In this document: piece after piece, positions 7,760 through 16,695 of the stretch | How the letters are laid out: every line of letters starts with the position of its first letter | Numbering within the stretch: the first letter of the stretch is position 1 | Assembly (NCBI GenBank): GCA_902772705.1 | Contig: CACYBR010000151.1 | Span: 1-46,325, forward strand | Source: an uncultured Planctomycetota bacterium | GTDB taxonomy: Bacteria; Planctomycetota; Planctomycetia; Pirellulales; Thermoguttaceae | Length of the DNA: 46,325 nucleotides | Direction of reading: 5' to 3' | The notes under the pieces: model-generated | What the model was told of the DNA's origin: nothing | The model's database searches: none | What the model saw: the letters and a program-made list of their open reading frames with translations, nothing else | Position numbers and translations under genes: made by a program

Positions 7760-8099
7760 TGTAAAACCTCCAATGAAAGGACGAGTAAACGAAAACCAAA
7801 AACAGCCAAATAGGGAGATCGACTCGCGACGCGCCGACCCATTGAGGCCCTGCGCTTGACCCAACGAACGCTGAAGGCTTTCTTCAACTCAACTGACTAA
7901 ATTGCGGAATAAGACGACTACTCACGCACATGCTTTGCTCGCGTCATACGGGACAACACAAAATAAACGCCCGCTTGTCGACGCCTGTTAAAGGACAAAG
8001 CCCACTCATTGTAATCGTAAACTTTTTTCTGTCTAGGGACGACATGACCCTTTTAAGAAATAATATTTTTGAAAATAGCCCTTACAGGAGCGAGCGACT
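7760..8099 (-). other. rpsU leader and gap to the GxGYxYP gene
   Basis: This 340-base stretch holds the rpsU ribosome site, a long predicted leader of about 240 bases and the promoter at 8008-8035. AT-rich sequence at 8041-8080 lies just after the 3' end of the GxGYxYP gene. I see no convincing small gene, and no strong hairpin with a T-run for the end of the GxGYxYP gene. Confidence 0.5.
8008..8035 (-). promoter_or_regulatory. Possible promoter of rpsU
   Basis: On the minus strand, TAGACA (8035-8030) and TACAAT (8013-8008) are separated by 16 bases. Both boxes are near consensus, but the leader would be about 240 bases, so a closer promoter is possible. Confidence 0.4.
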
Positions 8100-10076
8100 T
8101 CAAAGCCGACAATCAAATTCGTCTTTGCCCAAAAATTTTGCTTCAAGCTTTAACAAGAGCCAGAATGTATACATGTCGACAAATTCGACACGAGAGCCAC
8201 GATCCGGGTCGCTCTTGACGAGTTCGACGAGTTCTTTGAGTTTCGTCGGAGACCACAAAATCACACGATAGACGTTAAACTGAGGTCCACGATCAAAACG
8301 AACGTCGCCAAGTACGATCTGCTTGCCATGTTCTGGATTGGCCAGATCGCTATTCATGGGACGAAAAGGCGTCTTATCTCCAAAAGGATTATCGACAACG
8401 CCGACGACAGCGCCTCGGTGAGTTACGATTCCATCGGGGGCGCATTGGGCGAGGCGACTGAGCGTTTTGCGGTCGCAATCTGGCGCGTCGCCGTCGATGA
8501 CGAAGCCAATTCCTGAAATATCCCATTGCTTAAAATATTGGGCGCAGTGTTCAATCCAGACGTTAAGACCGTCAGGGAGTCCTGAAAAACGCCGTGGCTT
8601 CACGTAACTCATTGGATTGACATAGCCTGCGCCAGAGTCGCCAGAGATGAAGAAATCGTTGGGCGTTTGGGTTCGTCTGAAATAATCAAATGCAGGAGCA
8701 AAGCGATCGGCGAGATTTGGATTGAACGCCCAGTTGATAGGTACGGAGCCACGATTGGGGTCGTTCCAGAAACTTGGTTCTGCTTGACAGACCCAAGCTG
8801 CGGAGTCGTAATCTCCAAAGTAGATGGCAACGAAAGTTTTGTCAATGGGACGATCGTTTTCATCAAGTAATCCGACTTCACGTAAATTTTCGACGGTCGG
8901 TTTTTTTTGTGGGTACGCGTCTTCGAGCGGAAAGTGCTGATAGAAGGACGCGTTGGCCATTGCTCCCAGTCCGAGCGCGTCAGCGTCGAGATAGCCGTTG
9001 TAATTCGAAAGAATCTCGGCGTGGCGCCACTCTGTCGAGACTCCGCTATGCTTGCAATTGACGTTGCCGTGGTCGGTATATTTCGTGTCCCAGGGGGTAA
9101 AACCAGCGACACGAATAATCTTTTGACCGTTGGTTCCCTCATAGGCTGCGCGCATAATTGCATTAAAAGCGTTAAAATCGGCCCCAAGCGGTTGTTCCGG
9201 GTCGTCGTTGGGCGCCTCGTCGTCCCATGGAGAAAGATCGAAAAAGAAGCCTTTTCGTGCGACGATAAAATCGCGATTGGTAAGGCAATGGTTCTGGGTT
9301 GCGCCGTTGGGACGCTTCAGCCAGAACGTGTCGAGATAATAACCTCCTTCGGTGAGATTGACTTTTCCCGTCTTAAAATACTTTTCGATCATCCAGTAAT
9401 ATGGATCGACTTTGACGGAACCTGTTGAATCGAGATCGGTTTCAGGTATTTTCCCCTTGCCGGTGAACATCGGCGAGCCGTTTTCATTGATTAGACGTGC
9501 AAGAGTTGGAAGACAACGCCCCTCGGGCGAGGCGACAAGTCGATCATACAGAGAACCTGGCGTGACGTCGTAACGGACAGGCAATAGATTTTCAACGCCA
9601 GCGATCGTGAGCGCTACGTTGACGGTGGAAGGAACCGTTTCATCGTACAAAACGACGCCTTTGTATGAATCAGCAAAGACGTCAAGGAGCTCGTCGAGCG
9701 ATTTTAGTTCGACACGTTTGCGGTGTTGGAGCCATCCGTCTCGAACAGAGCCGTCGCTACAATGGAGCTCTTTGGAGAAGGTTTCAAGCCAGAATTGATC
9801 GACGTCTTTCCCATACCCCTGAACGAAGTTGACGAAGAGCTTGGCAGAATCTCGATTGACCAGCCCCTGAAGCGTTGAAATCAAAAGCGTCTCGTCCCAC
9901 ACGCTACGAATATTGGCGAGATCGGAGCGATCAATTCCCCGAAGGTATGCCATATCGTAGTAGTAGAAGGGTTCCTGAACTGAAGAAGGGACGTTCTCTC
10001 CCGACTTAACAATAGGAACCGAGTATGATAGGAATAGAAACGCGAGTAAGATCGCTCGTTTGAAATAACTCGACAT
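8100..10076 (-). CDS. Secreted GxGYxYP-domain protein
   Basis: This 658-residue protein has a signal peptide (MSSYFKRAILLAFLFLSY, likely cleaved near KSG) and matches the GxGYxYP family, proposed to act on or bind carbohydrate. The signature is seen as GDSGAGYVNP near residue 480; the second Tyr of the name motif is Asn here. The ATG at 10076 is chosen because the signal peptide begins there; a start 78 bases further out would precede it with unrelated residues and lies in a terminator. It follows the glycan operon, from which it is separated by a strong terminator, and probably belongs to the same biology. The reaction is not established for the family. Confidence 0.8.
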   Translation of the reverse strand: MSSYFKRAILLAFLFLSYSVPIVKSGENVPSSVQEPFYYYDMAYLRGIDRSDLANIRSVWDETLLISTLQGLVNRDSAKLFVNFVQGYGKDVDQFWLETFSKELHCSDGSVRDGWLQHRKRVELKSLDELLDVFADSYKGVVLYDETVPSTVNVALTIAGVENLLPVRYDVTPGSLYDRLVASPEGRCLPTLARLINENGSPMFTGKGKIPETDLDSTGSVKVDPYYWMIEKYFKTGKVNLTEGGYYLDTFWLKRPNGATQNHCLTNRDFIVARKGFFFDLSPWDDEAPNDDPEQPLGADFNAFNAIMRAAYEGTNGQKIIRVAGFTPWDTKYTDHGNVNCKHSGVSTEWRHAEILSNYNGYLDADALGLGAMANASFYQHFPLEDAYPQKKPTVENLREVGLLDENDRPIDKTFVAIYFGDYDSAAWVCQAEPSFWNDPNRGSVPINWAFNPNLADRFAPAFDYFRRTQTPNDFFISGDSGAGYVNPMSYVKPRRFSGLPDGLNVWIEHCAQYFKQWDISGIGFVIDGDAPDCDRKTLSRLAQCAPDGIVTHRGAVVGVVDNPFGDKTPFRPMNSDLANPEHGKQIVLGDVRFDRGPQFNVYRVILWSPTKLKELVELVKSDPDRGSRVEFVDMYTFWLLLKLEAKFLGKDEFDCRL

Positions 10077-10118
10077 GTCGTTTTCTGCTGCTGACGAATT
10101 GAGAACGTGAACAATACC

Positions 10119-10158
10119 AAAAAGGCTTTGTCTCGTGAAGGAGCTCCGAGACAAAGCC
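10119..10158 (-). terminator. Terminator at the end of the glycan operon
   Basis: A perfect 12-base stem (10147-10158 with 10124-10135) with an 11-base loop is followed on the minus strand by TTTTT (10123-10119). It lies 58 bases past the GH99-like gene and 43 bases before the GxGYxYP start. Confidence 0.88.
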
Positions 10159-10216
10159 AGACGTTATGTTTCAAGCGTTACATAAATGGTTCGTAATGCT
10201 CTACAGCTTGCGCGTA

Positions 10217-12784
10217 TTATTCGCCCTTCGGATAGTCGTAAGGGCCAAGACCGATTTCCTTGGGCGTGTAATTGACAGGAAATCCACCTTCGGGTTCTTT
10301 GCACAAGACTTCACGAATTGCTTCGTACATGCCGAAACCGAATTCATTGTTCGGTTCGATGTAAGAACCTTCGCCCCATTCGTTAAGAGGACCAAGAACG
10401 GCGCGTTTGATTCCAGTCTTGTCCGCGAACGCCTTATAATCTTCGAGGAGACGTTTGAAGGAACTGACAGAGCGACCATAGACGACCGTGCTGCGGAATC
10501 CATGCCATGGGCGGGAATCCCAACCTGTGGAAATATTAGGCATGAACGGCAGAATGCCGGTCTTGTATCGTTCCTCCCAGTTTGGTTTTGAGGCGTCGAC
10601 GACCTGATCAAAAGAATACAGGTTCGGGTTGGCGACGTGATTGCCCGGATACATGAAGTGATAAATGGTAGTTTCGTCGAAACTGCAATTAGCTAGTTCC
10701 TGAATGATTCTGGCGTCGGTCGAAGATTCCGGCCACTTCATAGCGATGAAGTACACGCCTGGAAGACCTGCTTCACGACACATCTTGCGTGTAAGATCGA
10801 AGGCTCGCTTACATCCCTCGCCCTGTTTGAGCTCGAGTCCTTCCTTCTTTGCTTCTTCGATCATGTCATGATCGAGTATCTCCTGTTGCCAAATCATAAC
10901 GACGGGTTTGCCGTCAATCGTGTAGTATTCAGGAGTTTTGAAATAATTGTCGATCCAGTACTGAACGACGACCTTCCAGTCTTCCGTGGAATGCGTGCCA
11001 TATCCTGTGTGATTGGCCCACATCAACGCCCACTTTAAATGGGAACGGTATTTTGCCTGCTGGAACGCTTTAATCCAATGATCAAGGTGAATCTGCCCGT
11101 GACGCCAGTACCAATCAACGAGGAAGAAGCTGATTCCGTTTTCTGCCGCCCATTTAATCTGCCAATCGACGACTTCTGGATTGGATTCGTCGTAGTAGCC
11201 CAGAAGCGGTTTGCGTACTGGCGCGGCATTGTCAATTTTCTCCCAATTGACACGTTGGGACCATCCTGGAAAGTAGAAAGCGCCAATCTCGTAGTTGTTT
11301 TCAACGTCCTGTGGTTCAGGAACGTAGGAAACGTTTTCAGGTAGTTTGGCGGGGGGAAGAACGCTTAGCTCAACGGGAAGATCGACGGACCTGTTTTTAT
11401 CGGCTGTCGTGGAACTGAGCGAGAGGACAATGTTGAACGTGCCAGAAGCGCTGGTCTCGTATTTGGTGGTGATCTTAAAAGCCTCCCCTGGATTCAGCGA
11501 CAAATTTCTGGGAAAGACAACGGCGTTGGATTGAGCCTTCATCGAAACGGAGGTCGAATCGAGATTTGACGCGTCAATTTCATAGGTTGTGCTTCGGTCG
11601 CCCGTTGGATTGAAGCCGAGAAGTGGATCGACGGCGATTTTCTGGGTTTCAACTTCTGAAAGGACGACGCCGGAATTTTTTGACGAGACTGTCAAAGAGA
11701 AGTCCGAAAGTTCTTTACCTCCGCAGTTACGAACGATGGTTTCATATTGAACGGTCGCTGCGCCGGAATGAAGGCGCGCAAGCTCTGATTGACGTCCATC
11801 CTGCGTTTCGAGAACGCCCTCGCCAACAGGCTCTTTGGAGAATGCGACGCGTTTAAGTTCCATGTTGTTCGGGAGAGACAAATCCCATCGAAAGAACGGC
11901 GCGCCCCAGTTTCCAAACGCTGAAAGATCTGTGTTTTTCGAGAGAATCGCGCAGGAAGAACCGTCGCTTGATTCACACAGATTAAAAAGGGGAATCTCGA
12001 CAGATATCTGTCCTGTGCCAGAGCCCGTGAGACAACGTAAAGAAGCGCGAGGAAACGGCTCGTTGTCGGCAGTTTCTTCAGTCTTTTCCCATTCGAGGTA
12101 AAGATTAGAACCACATTCTTTAGGATCGAGCTTCCCTATCTTACTGATCCAATCGTTGCGATTTTCAGATATATCGGATTTTAGTTCAACGAGCGCGTTT
12201 TGATCCCAATCGGATCGATCCATAATCGCTGCGTCGTCGATACCAACGTCGACGATACGAACGTAGTCGATCTCAATCTCAGCTCCTTTTTCAACGTCTG
12301 CGCTGTCCGGACGTCCAACGTCGATGCGAATCTTAATAATCTGCGGTTCAGAAAGCCATGCGGGCATGATCTGATAGGTGTGGAACTCGCCGTCGTGACG
12401 AATAGACCATTGAGCGGTTTTATCCTGAGAAAAACCATGGTACTTGCCCTCGTCTGAAGACGCGTAGAAAACCTCTCCTAAGCCGACGCCGGTTGACCGC
12501 ATGCGAATTTCTATGTATTGTCCCTGGCAAGGCTTGAGCATGAAATGCGGACTGACGACGAAAGGATCCCAGGACGTGGCGGCAGCTTTAAGAGCGCCGT
12601 CTTTCAAAACAGGCGTCGACAGGTTGGAAGGGGCCCATTCGCGAACCTCCTGTTCTGTGTTAAAGTCCCAGGAAAACAAAGTTTTAGGTTCCGAGGCTAA
12701 GCAGACGTTTTGGACAAGGATTAGTCCGAAAAACGTTGCTGCCGGAAAAAATCTTTTGACAAACGATAAGAGTATATTGTTCAT
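10217..12784 (-). CDS. Secreted GH99-like (WbsX-like) glycan-active protein
   Basis: The 855-residue product has a signal peptide (MNNILLSFVKRFFPAATFFG, cleaved near CLA-SEP). Residues about 35-190 look like a beta-sandwich of carbohydrate-binding type, and about 320-480 like a second, immunoglobulin-like beta domain. The C-terminal 350 residues match the GH99-like/WbsX domain: GAFYFPGW, WAAENGISFFLVDWYW, WALMWANH and a late GPLNEWGEGSYIEPN. Family members include endo-acting alpha-mannosidases, but many planctomycete copies are uncharacterised. The ATG at 12784 is preferred to a TTG four codons upstream. It is the last gene of the five-gene operon; the substrate is unknown. Confidence 0.82.
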   Translation of the reverse strand: MNNILLSFVKRFFPAATFFGLILVQNVCLASEPKTLFSWDFNTEQEVREWAPSNLSTPVLKDGALKAAATSWDPFVVSPHFMLKPCQGQYIEIRMRSTGVGLGEVFYASSDEGKYHGFSQDKTAQWSIRHDGEFHTYQIMPAWLSEPQIIKIRIDVGRPDSADVEKGAEIEIDYVRIVDVGIDDAAIMDRSDWDQNALVELKSDISENRNDWISKIGKLDPKECGSNLYLEWEKTEETADNEPFPRASLRCLTGSGTGQISVEIPLFNLCESSDGSSCAILSKNTDLSAFGNWGAPFFRWDLSLPNNMELKRVAFSKEPVGEGVLETQDGRQSELARLHSGAATVQYETIVRNCGGKELSDFSLTVSSKNSGVVLSEVETQKIAVDPLLGFNPTGDRSTTYEIDASNLDSTSVSMKAQSNAVVFPRNLSLNPGEAFKITTKYETSASGTFNIVLSLSSTTADKNRSVDLPVELSVLPPAKLPENVSYVPEPQDVENNYEIGAFYFPGWSQRVNWEKIDNAAPVRKPLLGYYDESNPEVVDWQIKWAAENGISFFLVDWYWRHGQIHLDHWIKAFQQAKYRSHLKWALMWANHTGYGTHSTEDWKVVVQYWIDNYFKTPEYYTIDGKPVVMIWQQEILDHDMIEEAKKEGLELKQGEGCKRAFDLTRKMCREAGLPGVYFIAMKWPESSTDARIIQELANCSFDETTIYHFMYPGNHVANPNLYSFDQVVDASKPNWEERYKTGILPFMPNISTGWDSRPWHGFRSTVVYGRSVSSFKRLLEDYKAFADKTGIKRAVLGPLNEWGEGSYIEPNNEFGFGMYEAIREVLCKEPEGGFPVNYTPKEIGLGPYDYPKGE

Positions 12785-12840
12785 ATGTGCCGCCAATTTG
12801 GGTTAAAGTAACAAAACGACAAAAGTCGTTCCTTTGACTA

Positions 12841-15123
12841 TCATTCGTCGCCAAAGTCAAGCTCGACTTCTTCTTCGTCCGAATTCGCGTTTGAACTGGC
12901 TTTGGGTTTGAAAAGAAGTTCTGTAAGCGTCGAACCTCCGCTGAATGTGTCGACAAAGTTTTTCACCGTTTTGTGTGGGAGAACGAATCGTTGAATGTTA
13001 CGTTGTGAATAAACGCTTGATATGAGGAGAAGCTTGGGCGTGTCCAGTGGCAAGTCGGCGTTCGGAAGGGTCGGCGCCTGAGGAAAATAATACTGCTGAA
13101 GCCACTTGTAGTATGCTTGAGAATTTGCGGTATCGATTCGCGTTGAACCTATGATATTGGTGTTCTTCAAGTCTGGAATGAGCGTTCCCAGATGGGAAAG
13201 AGCTTCGAGAGTGTCAGTATCCTGAACGTTAGAAAGGTAATTGATATTGCGTTCCTTCGTGGAGCGATAGTTGTTGATAGCAAGCTTGAGAAGGTCCTGA
13301 TTGCCGAGGCTGTATAAGATTCTGTTCTTGTCAAGGATGACAAGGTAACCTTCCTTCGAGAAGAGAGGCGTTTGGTCGACCTTGGACGCTTCCTGGTTTG
13401 CCGATTGAAGAATGCTACGCTGCAACATTCCATCGTCCTGAATGATTGAGACGAGAGCCTCCACGGGAGAGAATGCTCCAGAAGCGAGCGGCGAACGTGA
13501 TTCAGGGGCGTAACGTCCCTCTTTTTCCGCCTTCATGAGGGCAGTTTGACGGGTAAACGTTTCAATATCGGAAACATACATTTTAAAGCCGTTGAGGCGG
13601 TGTTCTTCCATCGCGCTCTCTTCTCCGGCGCTTTCTCCGATAAGACCTCCGAGAGCCGAACCGATGGCGTTGCCTAGTTCTGCAGCGCGTTCAGGATCAG
13701 CAAGTCGACCGGCGAATGGACGACGCGAGTTGTTTTGTAGTTCACGACGACGTTCAGCGATGCTTCCGAAGACTTGCGACGCGGCGTTTCCTGCTTGCTT
13801 AGAACCTATATATCGACCGATTTCACGAGCGCGCGGCACAATCATTTCGCGCGCAAACAGATCTGAATCGTCGACTTCAAGGTAAAAAAGAAAAGAACTT
13901 GCCGCATATTCGTTGTCTTTGGGAAGTCCCAGACAGTATTCAACGAAACTGAGACGATTCAGCGGCTTGGGGAGAGCGTCGGTAAGCGAACCTGGCAGGT
14001 CGGCCTGTCCCGCAACGACAGAATAGTCGTCTGAAAGAATGTTGAAAAAACGATCGGCCGACACGTTGAGCGGAAAAGTATGACGATAGGACGCCAACTG
14101 TTTTGCAGCGTCTGAATTCGGCTTAGCCAACGTCTGAAGCGCAGCGTAGAGACCGTAATCGTCGATTGCCAAATCATAGCGGAAGCCCGCGAGGTTATCC
14201 GCCACGTATTGATGGACGTCCTCCAAATTGACGTCGGCAAGCACAGGAAGAGTCCTTTGCGCTTCAACAAGGGCTCGTTGAGCTTCTATCCAAAACGGTC
14301 GATCAGGTGCAGTCAACTGTCGCAGACCCGCCTCCGTAACGAACGCCGAAAGGATTGGCGAATTAAGCTCCTCTGGCGCGACGTTTAAATAAACGTTCGA
14401 GACGTTGTTGGTGGAGAAATAGGACAGGTCGTCTTCGTTTTCGGCGTTTGTGATCGCAATGTAACTGTCGGAAACCTGCCGTGCAACGAGATTTAGCGGA
14501 CCGTTAATAGTCAGAGTGAAACGAGCGGTATTGGACTTGGCGTCAATCGTCGGTTTCTCTGATTTGGACGCCTTAACCAGTCCTGTTACGAAAGGAACAA
14601 ACTGTTTTTTGGCAACCGGTAGAACAACTGAAATTTGAGGCGGTACGGAGTCGCAAAGGACAACGACTGCAACAGGCCTGTCAGGATTAATGCAGGCAAG
14701 AGCGCTCCGATACGCGGTGATACGCAGAGAAGCCAACAGGCTAAAACTGGCGTCGCTGGTCTGCTGGAAGAATTGTCCTACCGCCTTATCCAGTCTGGTC
14801 AGAGAAGGCGTTTGGAGAATAACGCCGGCGTTTCGGGGAACGGGCAGTCCCTGAACGGACGAAGAATCGTTTCCGGAAACGTCCAAGGCGACTTCCTCTG
14901 TCTCCGCGTCTTTCGTTTCTTTCTGTTGAGGAGATTTCATGAGCTTGGAGAAGCCCTTGGAGAAATTCATAAGGGTCGAAAGATCGCCTGAAGCGCGCTC
15001 CGTTTCCTGAGCGACTACTGGCGAAAAGCGACCAATTCCTGTAACAAACGCCAATACGACGGCGAAAAGGAGCAAGCTACCCTTGCGTATAAAGGGAGCG
15101 TCAATTTTAAAAAGTGAATTCAC
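12841..15123 (-). CDS. Unknown large secreted protein of the glycan operon
   Basis: I do not recognise the family. The 760-residue product has a clear signal peptide (hydrophobic segment about 14-30, cleavage near VVAQ-E). It is then mostly mixed alpha/beta sequence with very few Cys, and ends in the strongly acidic tail EEEVELDFGDE. An early segment (about 120-180) alternates Val-rich strands such as PVAVVVLCD and ISVVLPVAKK. A short Ser/Arg-rich stretch near 450-500 may be a linker. The start is a GTG at 15123 with GAGG eight bases upstream. It is fourth in the operon, 50-60 bases from each neighbour, so a role in glycan capture or cell-surface assembly is plausible but unproven. Confidence 0.75.
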   Translation of the reverse strand: MNSLFKIDAPFIRKGSLLLFAVVLAFVTGIGRFSPVVAQETERASGDLSTLMNFSKGFSKLMKSPQQKETKDAETEEVALDVSGNDSSSVQGLPVPRNAGVILQTPSLTRLDKAVGQFFQQTSDASFSLLASLRITAYRSALACINPDRPVAVVVLCDSVPPQISVVLPVAKKQFVPFVTGLVKASKSEKPTIDAKSNTARFTLTINGPLNLVARQVSDSYIAITNAENEDDLSYFSTNNVSNVYLNVAPEELNSPILSAFVTEAGLRQLTAPDRPFWIEAQRALVEAQRTLPVLADVNLEDVHQYVADNLAGFRYDLAIDDYGLYAALQTLAKPNSDAAKQLASYRHTFPLNVSADRFFNILSDDYSVVAGQADLPGSLTDALPKPLNRLSFVEYCLGLPKDNEYAASSFLFYLEVDDSDLFAREMIVPRAREIGRYIGSKQAGNAASQVFGSIAERRRELQNNSRRPFAGRLADPERAAELGNAIGSALGGLIGESAGEESAMEEHRLNGFKMYVSDIETFTRQTALMKAEKEGRYAPESRSPLASGAFSPVEALVSIIQDDGMLQRSILQSANQEASKVDQTPLFSKEGYLVILDKNRILYSLGNQDLLKLAINNYRSTKERNINYLSNVQDTDTLEALSHLGTLIPDLKNTNIIGSTRIDTANSQAYYKWLQQYYFPQAPTLPNADLPLDTPKLLLISSVYSQRNIQRFVLPHKTVKNFVDTFSGGSTLTELLFKPKASSNANSDEEEVELDFGDE

Positions 15124-15173
15124 TGTTATGCCTCGAATTAGTTGGTAGGGAGATTGACAGGATACGGAGCCGT

Positions 15174-16586
15174 TCAGAAACTGATAAGGAAAACGCTGGA
15201 TTTCTGAGGCATAAGCGTGAGGATTCCGTTGGAATAGGGAACCTTCGTTTCAAGATGGTCATGGTCGTAGTCGATCTGAACGACGTTAGCCTCGCCTTCT
15301 GACGGGAGCCCGATCAGCTTGATGTTGATCGCTTGAGGATCGTCAATCTTGTAACAAGAGACGAGCAGACGTTTGACAGTTCCTGATTCGTTGACAGAGC
15401 CCAGTAGAGAGACGTTTTCGCCTGGATCGTGGGTTTCGACTCGAAGCGGCGCGTTTGAAATCTGATCGCCGAAGAGAAGAAACGCGTAATAAGTGGGACG
15501 AAGTTTGCCGAAATTGTCAATAAGCCCCCATGTGTCCAGTCCGAAAGCATAGTAATTGGACATTGTAAGGGGACTGTCCTGCCAGCGTGTCAGAACATAG
15601 TCGACAAACGCGGCGGCTTCAGCGCCATGCAGACCCGTTGGGGACGTTGCCAACTCGCGCTTGGCGGCGTCTCCCCCGTTGGTTCCATGAACCACGTTCC
15701 AGTTGGTTGGGAAGTAGTGCCATTCGTTTAAGTGCAATTCAGCGTTGGGGAAACCTGCCTCGTCGAGCATTTTTCGCGCAGTATATGGAGGGTCGAGGAG
15801 TTCAGACGGCTTACGAGCGTAGCAGTGCCACGAGACAAAGTCGAGGGGCGCGCCTTCCTTTCGGCAAACATCAGCAAGGCGGCCGATCAAGTCCCAGGAC
15901 CAATGGGTCAAAGCGGGACCTCCGATTTTAATGTTTGGAAATTCGGCGCGTAGCCGCTTTGCCACGACGACATAGAACTGGCAATAGGAATCCCATTCAG
16001 CATCGTCCCACATTTGCGGCACAAGATTCGGCTCGTTCCAGATCTCCCAGTAAGGCAAATCCCATTCAAAGCCGTTAGCCCAGCCAGCGTTATAGTGACG
16101 GACTATGCCGGCGCAGATTTCCGCATAGCGCTCCATGTCTTCGGGCTTCTTCGCAAAGTAATGTTTGGCCGTGTGCTCTATGCTGGTTCCAAGACGATAT
16201 ATAGGAGTTGCTCCTCCTTTGCGAATGTTGGCGATATAGTCGTCTGTCGGTCCAAAGAAATAGTTGTTTGGATTTAGGGGATCGGCGCTCAGGTTTCCAA
16301 AGATTTGATGAACGTCGACAAGACGCATACCTTCGTTATCCCAGGGCGCGTCGTGCAAACGCACTGTCGAGAAATGACATGCTTCGGCAACGTTCTGATA
16401 ATCTTCAAGAGTAACTCTGGAAAATTTTGCCCAAAGATTAATCCCGTTGAGTGGTCTGATTTCTCCAATTTGATTCTTGAAGTCTACGGAATACGAAGCT
16501 TTCTGAGCTTGAGAAGCCGTAGAGCACACAAGAAAAGCTATGAATGCGCAAAGCGCTTGCAGAACGGTAAGACTTGCCGTTTTCAT
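15174..16586 (-). CDS. Secreted GH39-like glycoside hydrolase, copy 1
   Basis: This 470-residue protein has a signal peptide ending near SQAQ-K and a (beta/alpha)8 clan-A fold. The acid/base is probably Glu185 in WEIWNEPN and the nucleophile Glu288 in LHLNEWHY, the arrangement of GH39 and related families. A C-terminal beta domain (about 385-470) follows, as in GH39 beta-xylosidases. GH39 members cleave xylosides, iduronides or arabinosides; the exact linkage cannot be told. It is a close paralogue of the gene directly upstream in the operon, sharing many identical blocks around both catalytic Glu residues. The gap to that gene (16587-16695) contains small hairpins but no terminator. Confidence 0.85.
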   Translation of the reverse strand: MKTASLTVLQALCAFIAFLVCSTASQAQKASYSVDFKNQIGEIRPLNGINLWAKFSRVTLEDYQNVAEACHFSTVRLHDAPWDNEGMRLVDVHQIFGNLSADPLNPNNYFFGPTDDYIANIRKGGATPIYRLGTSIEHTAKHYFAKKPEDMERYAEICAGIVRHYNAGWANGFEWDLPYWEIWNEPNLVPQMWDDAEWDSYCQFYVVVAKRLRAEFPNIKIGGPALTHWSWDLIGRLADVCRKEGAPLDFVSWHCYARKPSELLDPPYTARKMLDEAGFPNAELHLNEWHYFPTNWNVVHGTNGGDAAKRELATSPTGLHGAEAAAFVDYVLTRWQDSPLTMSNYYAFGLDTWGLIDNFGKLRPTYYAFLLFGDQISNAPLRVETHDPGENVSLLGSVNESGTVKRLLVSCYKIDDPQAINIKLIGLPSEGEANVVQIDYDHDHLETKVPYSNGILTLMPQKSSVFLISF

Positions 16587-16695
16587 CCTCTGATTGTCCT
16601 GTCGTTAAACCCCTTCAAGCGGGGCGCGTTGAAAAAAGGGAAGGGCAAACGCCGATAAAACAAAGCTCTTGCCCGATCACAGTCCTCCGCTTGCT

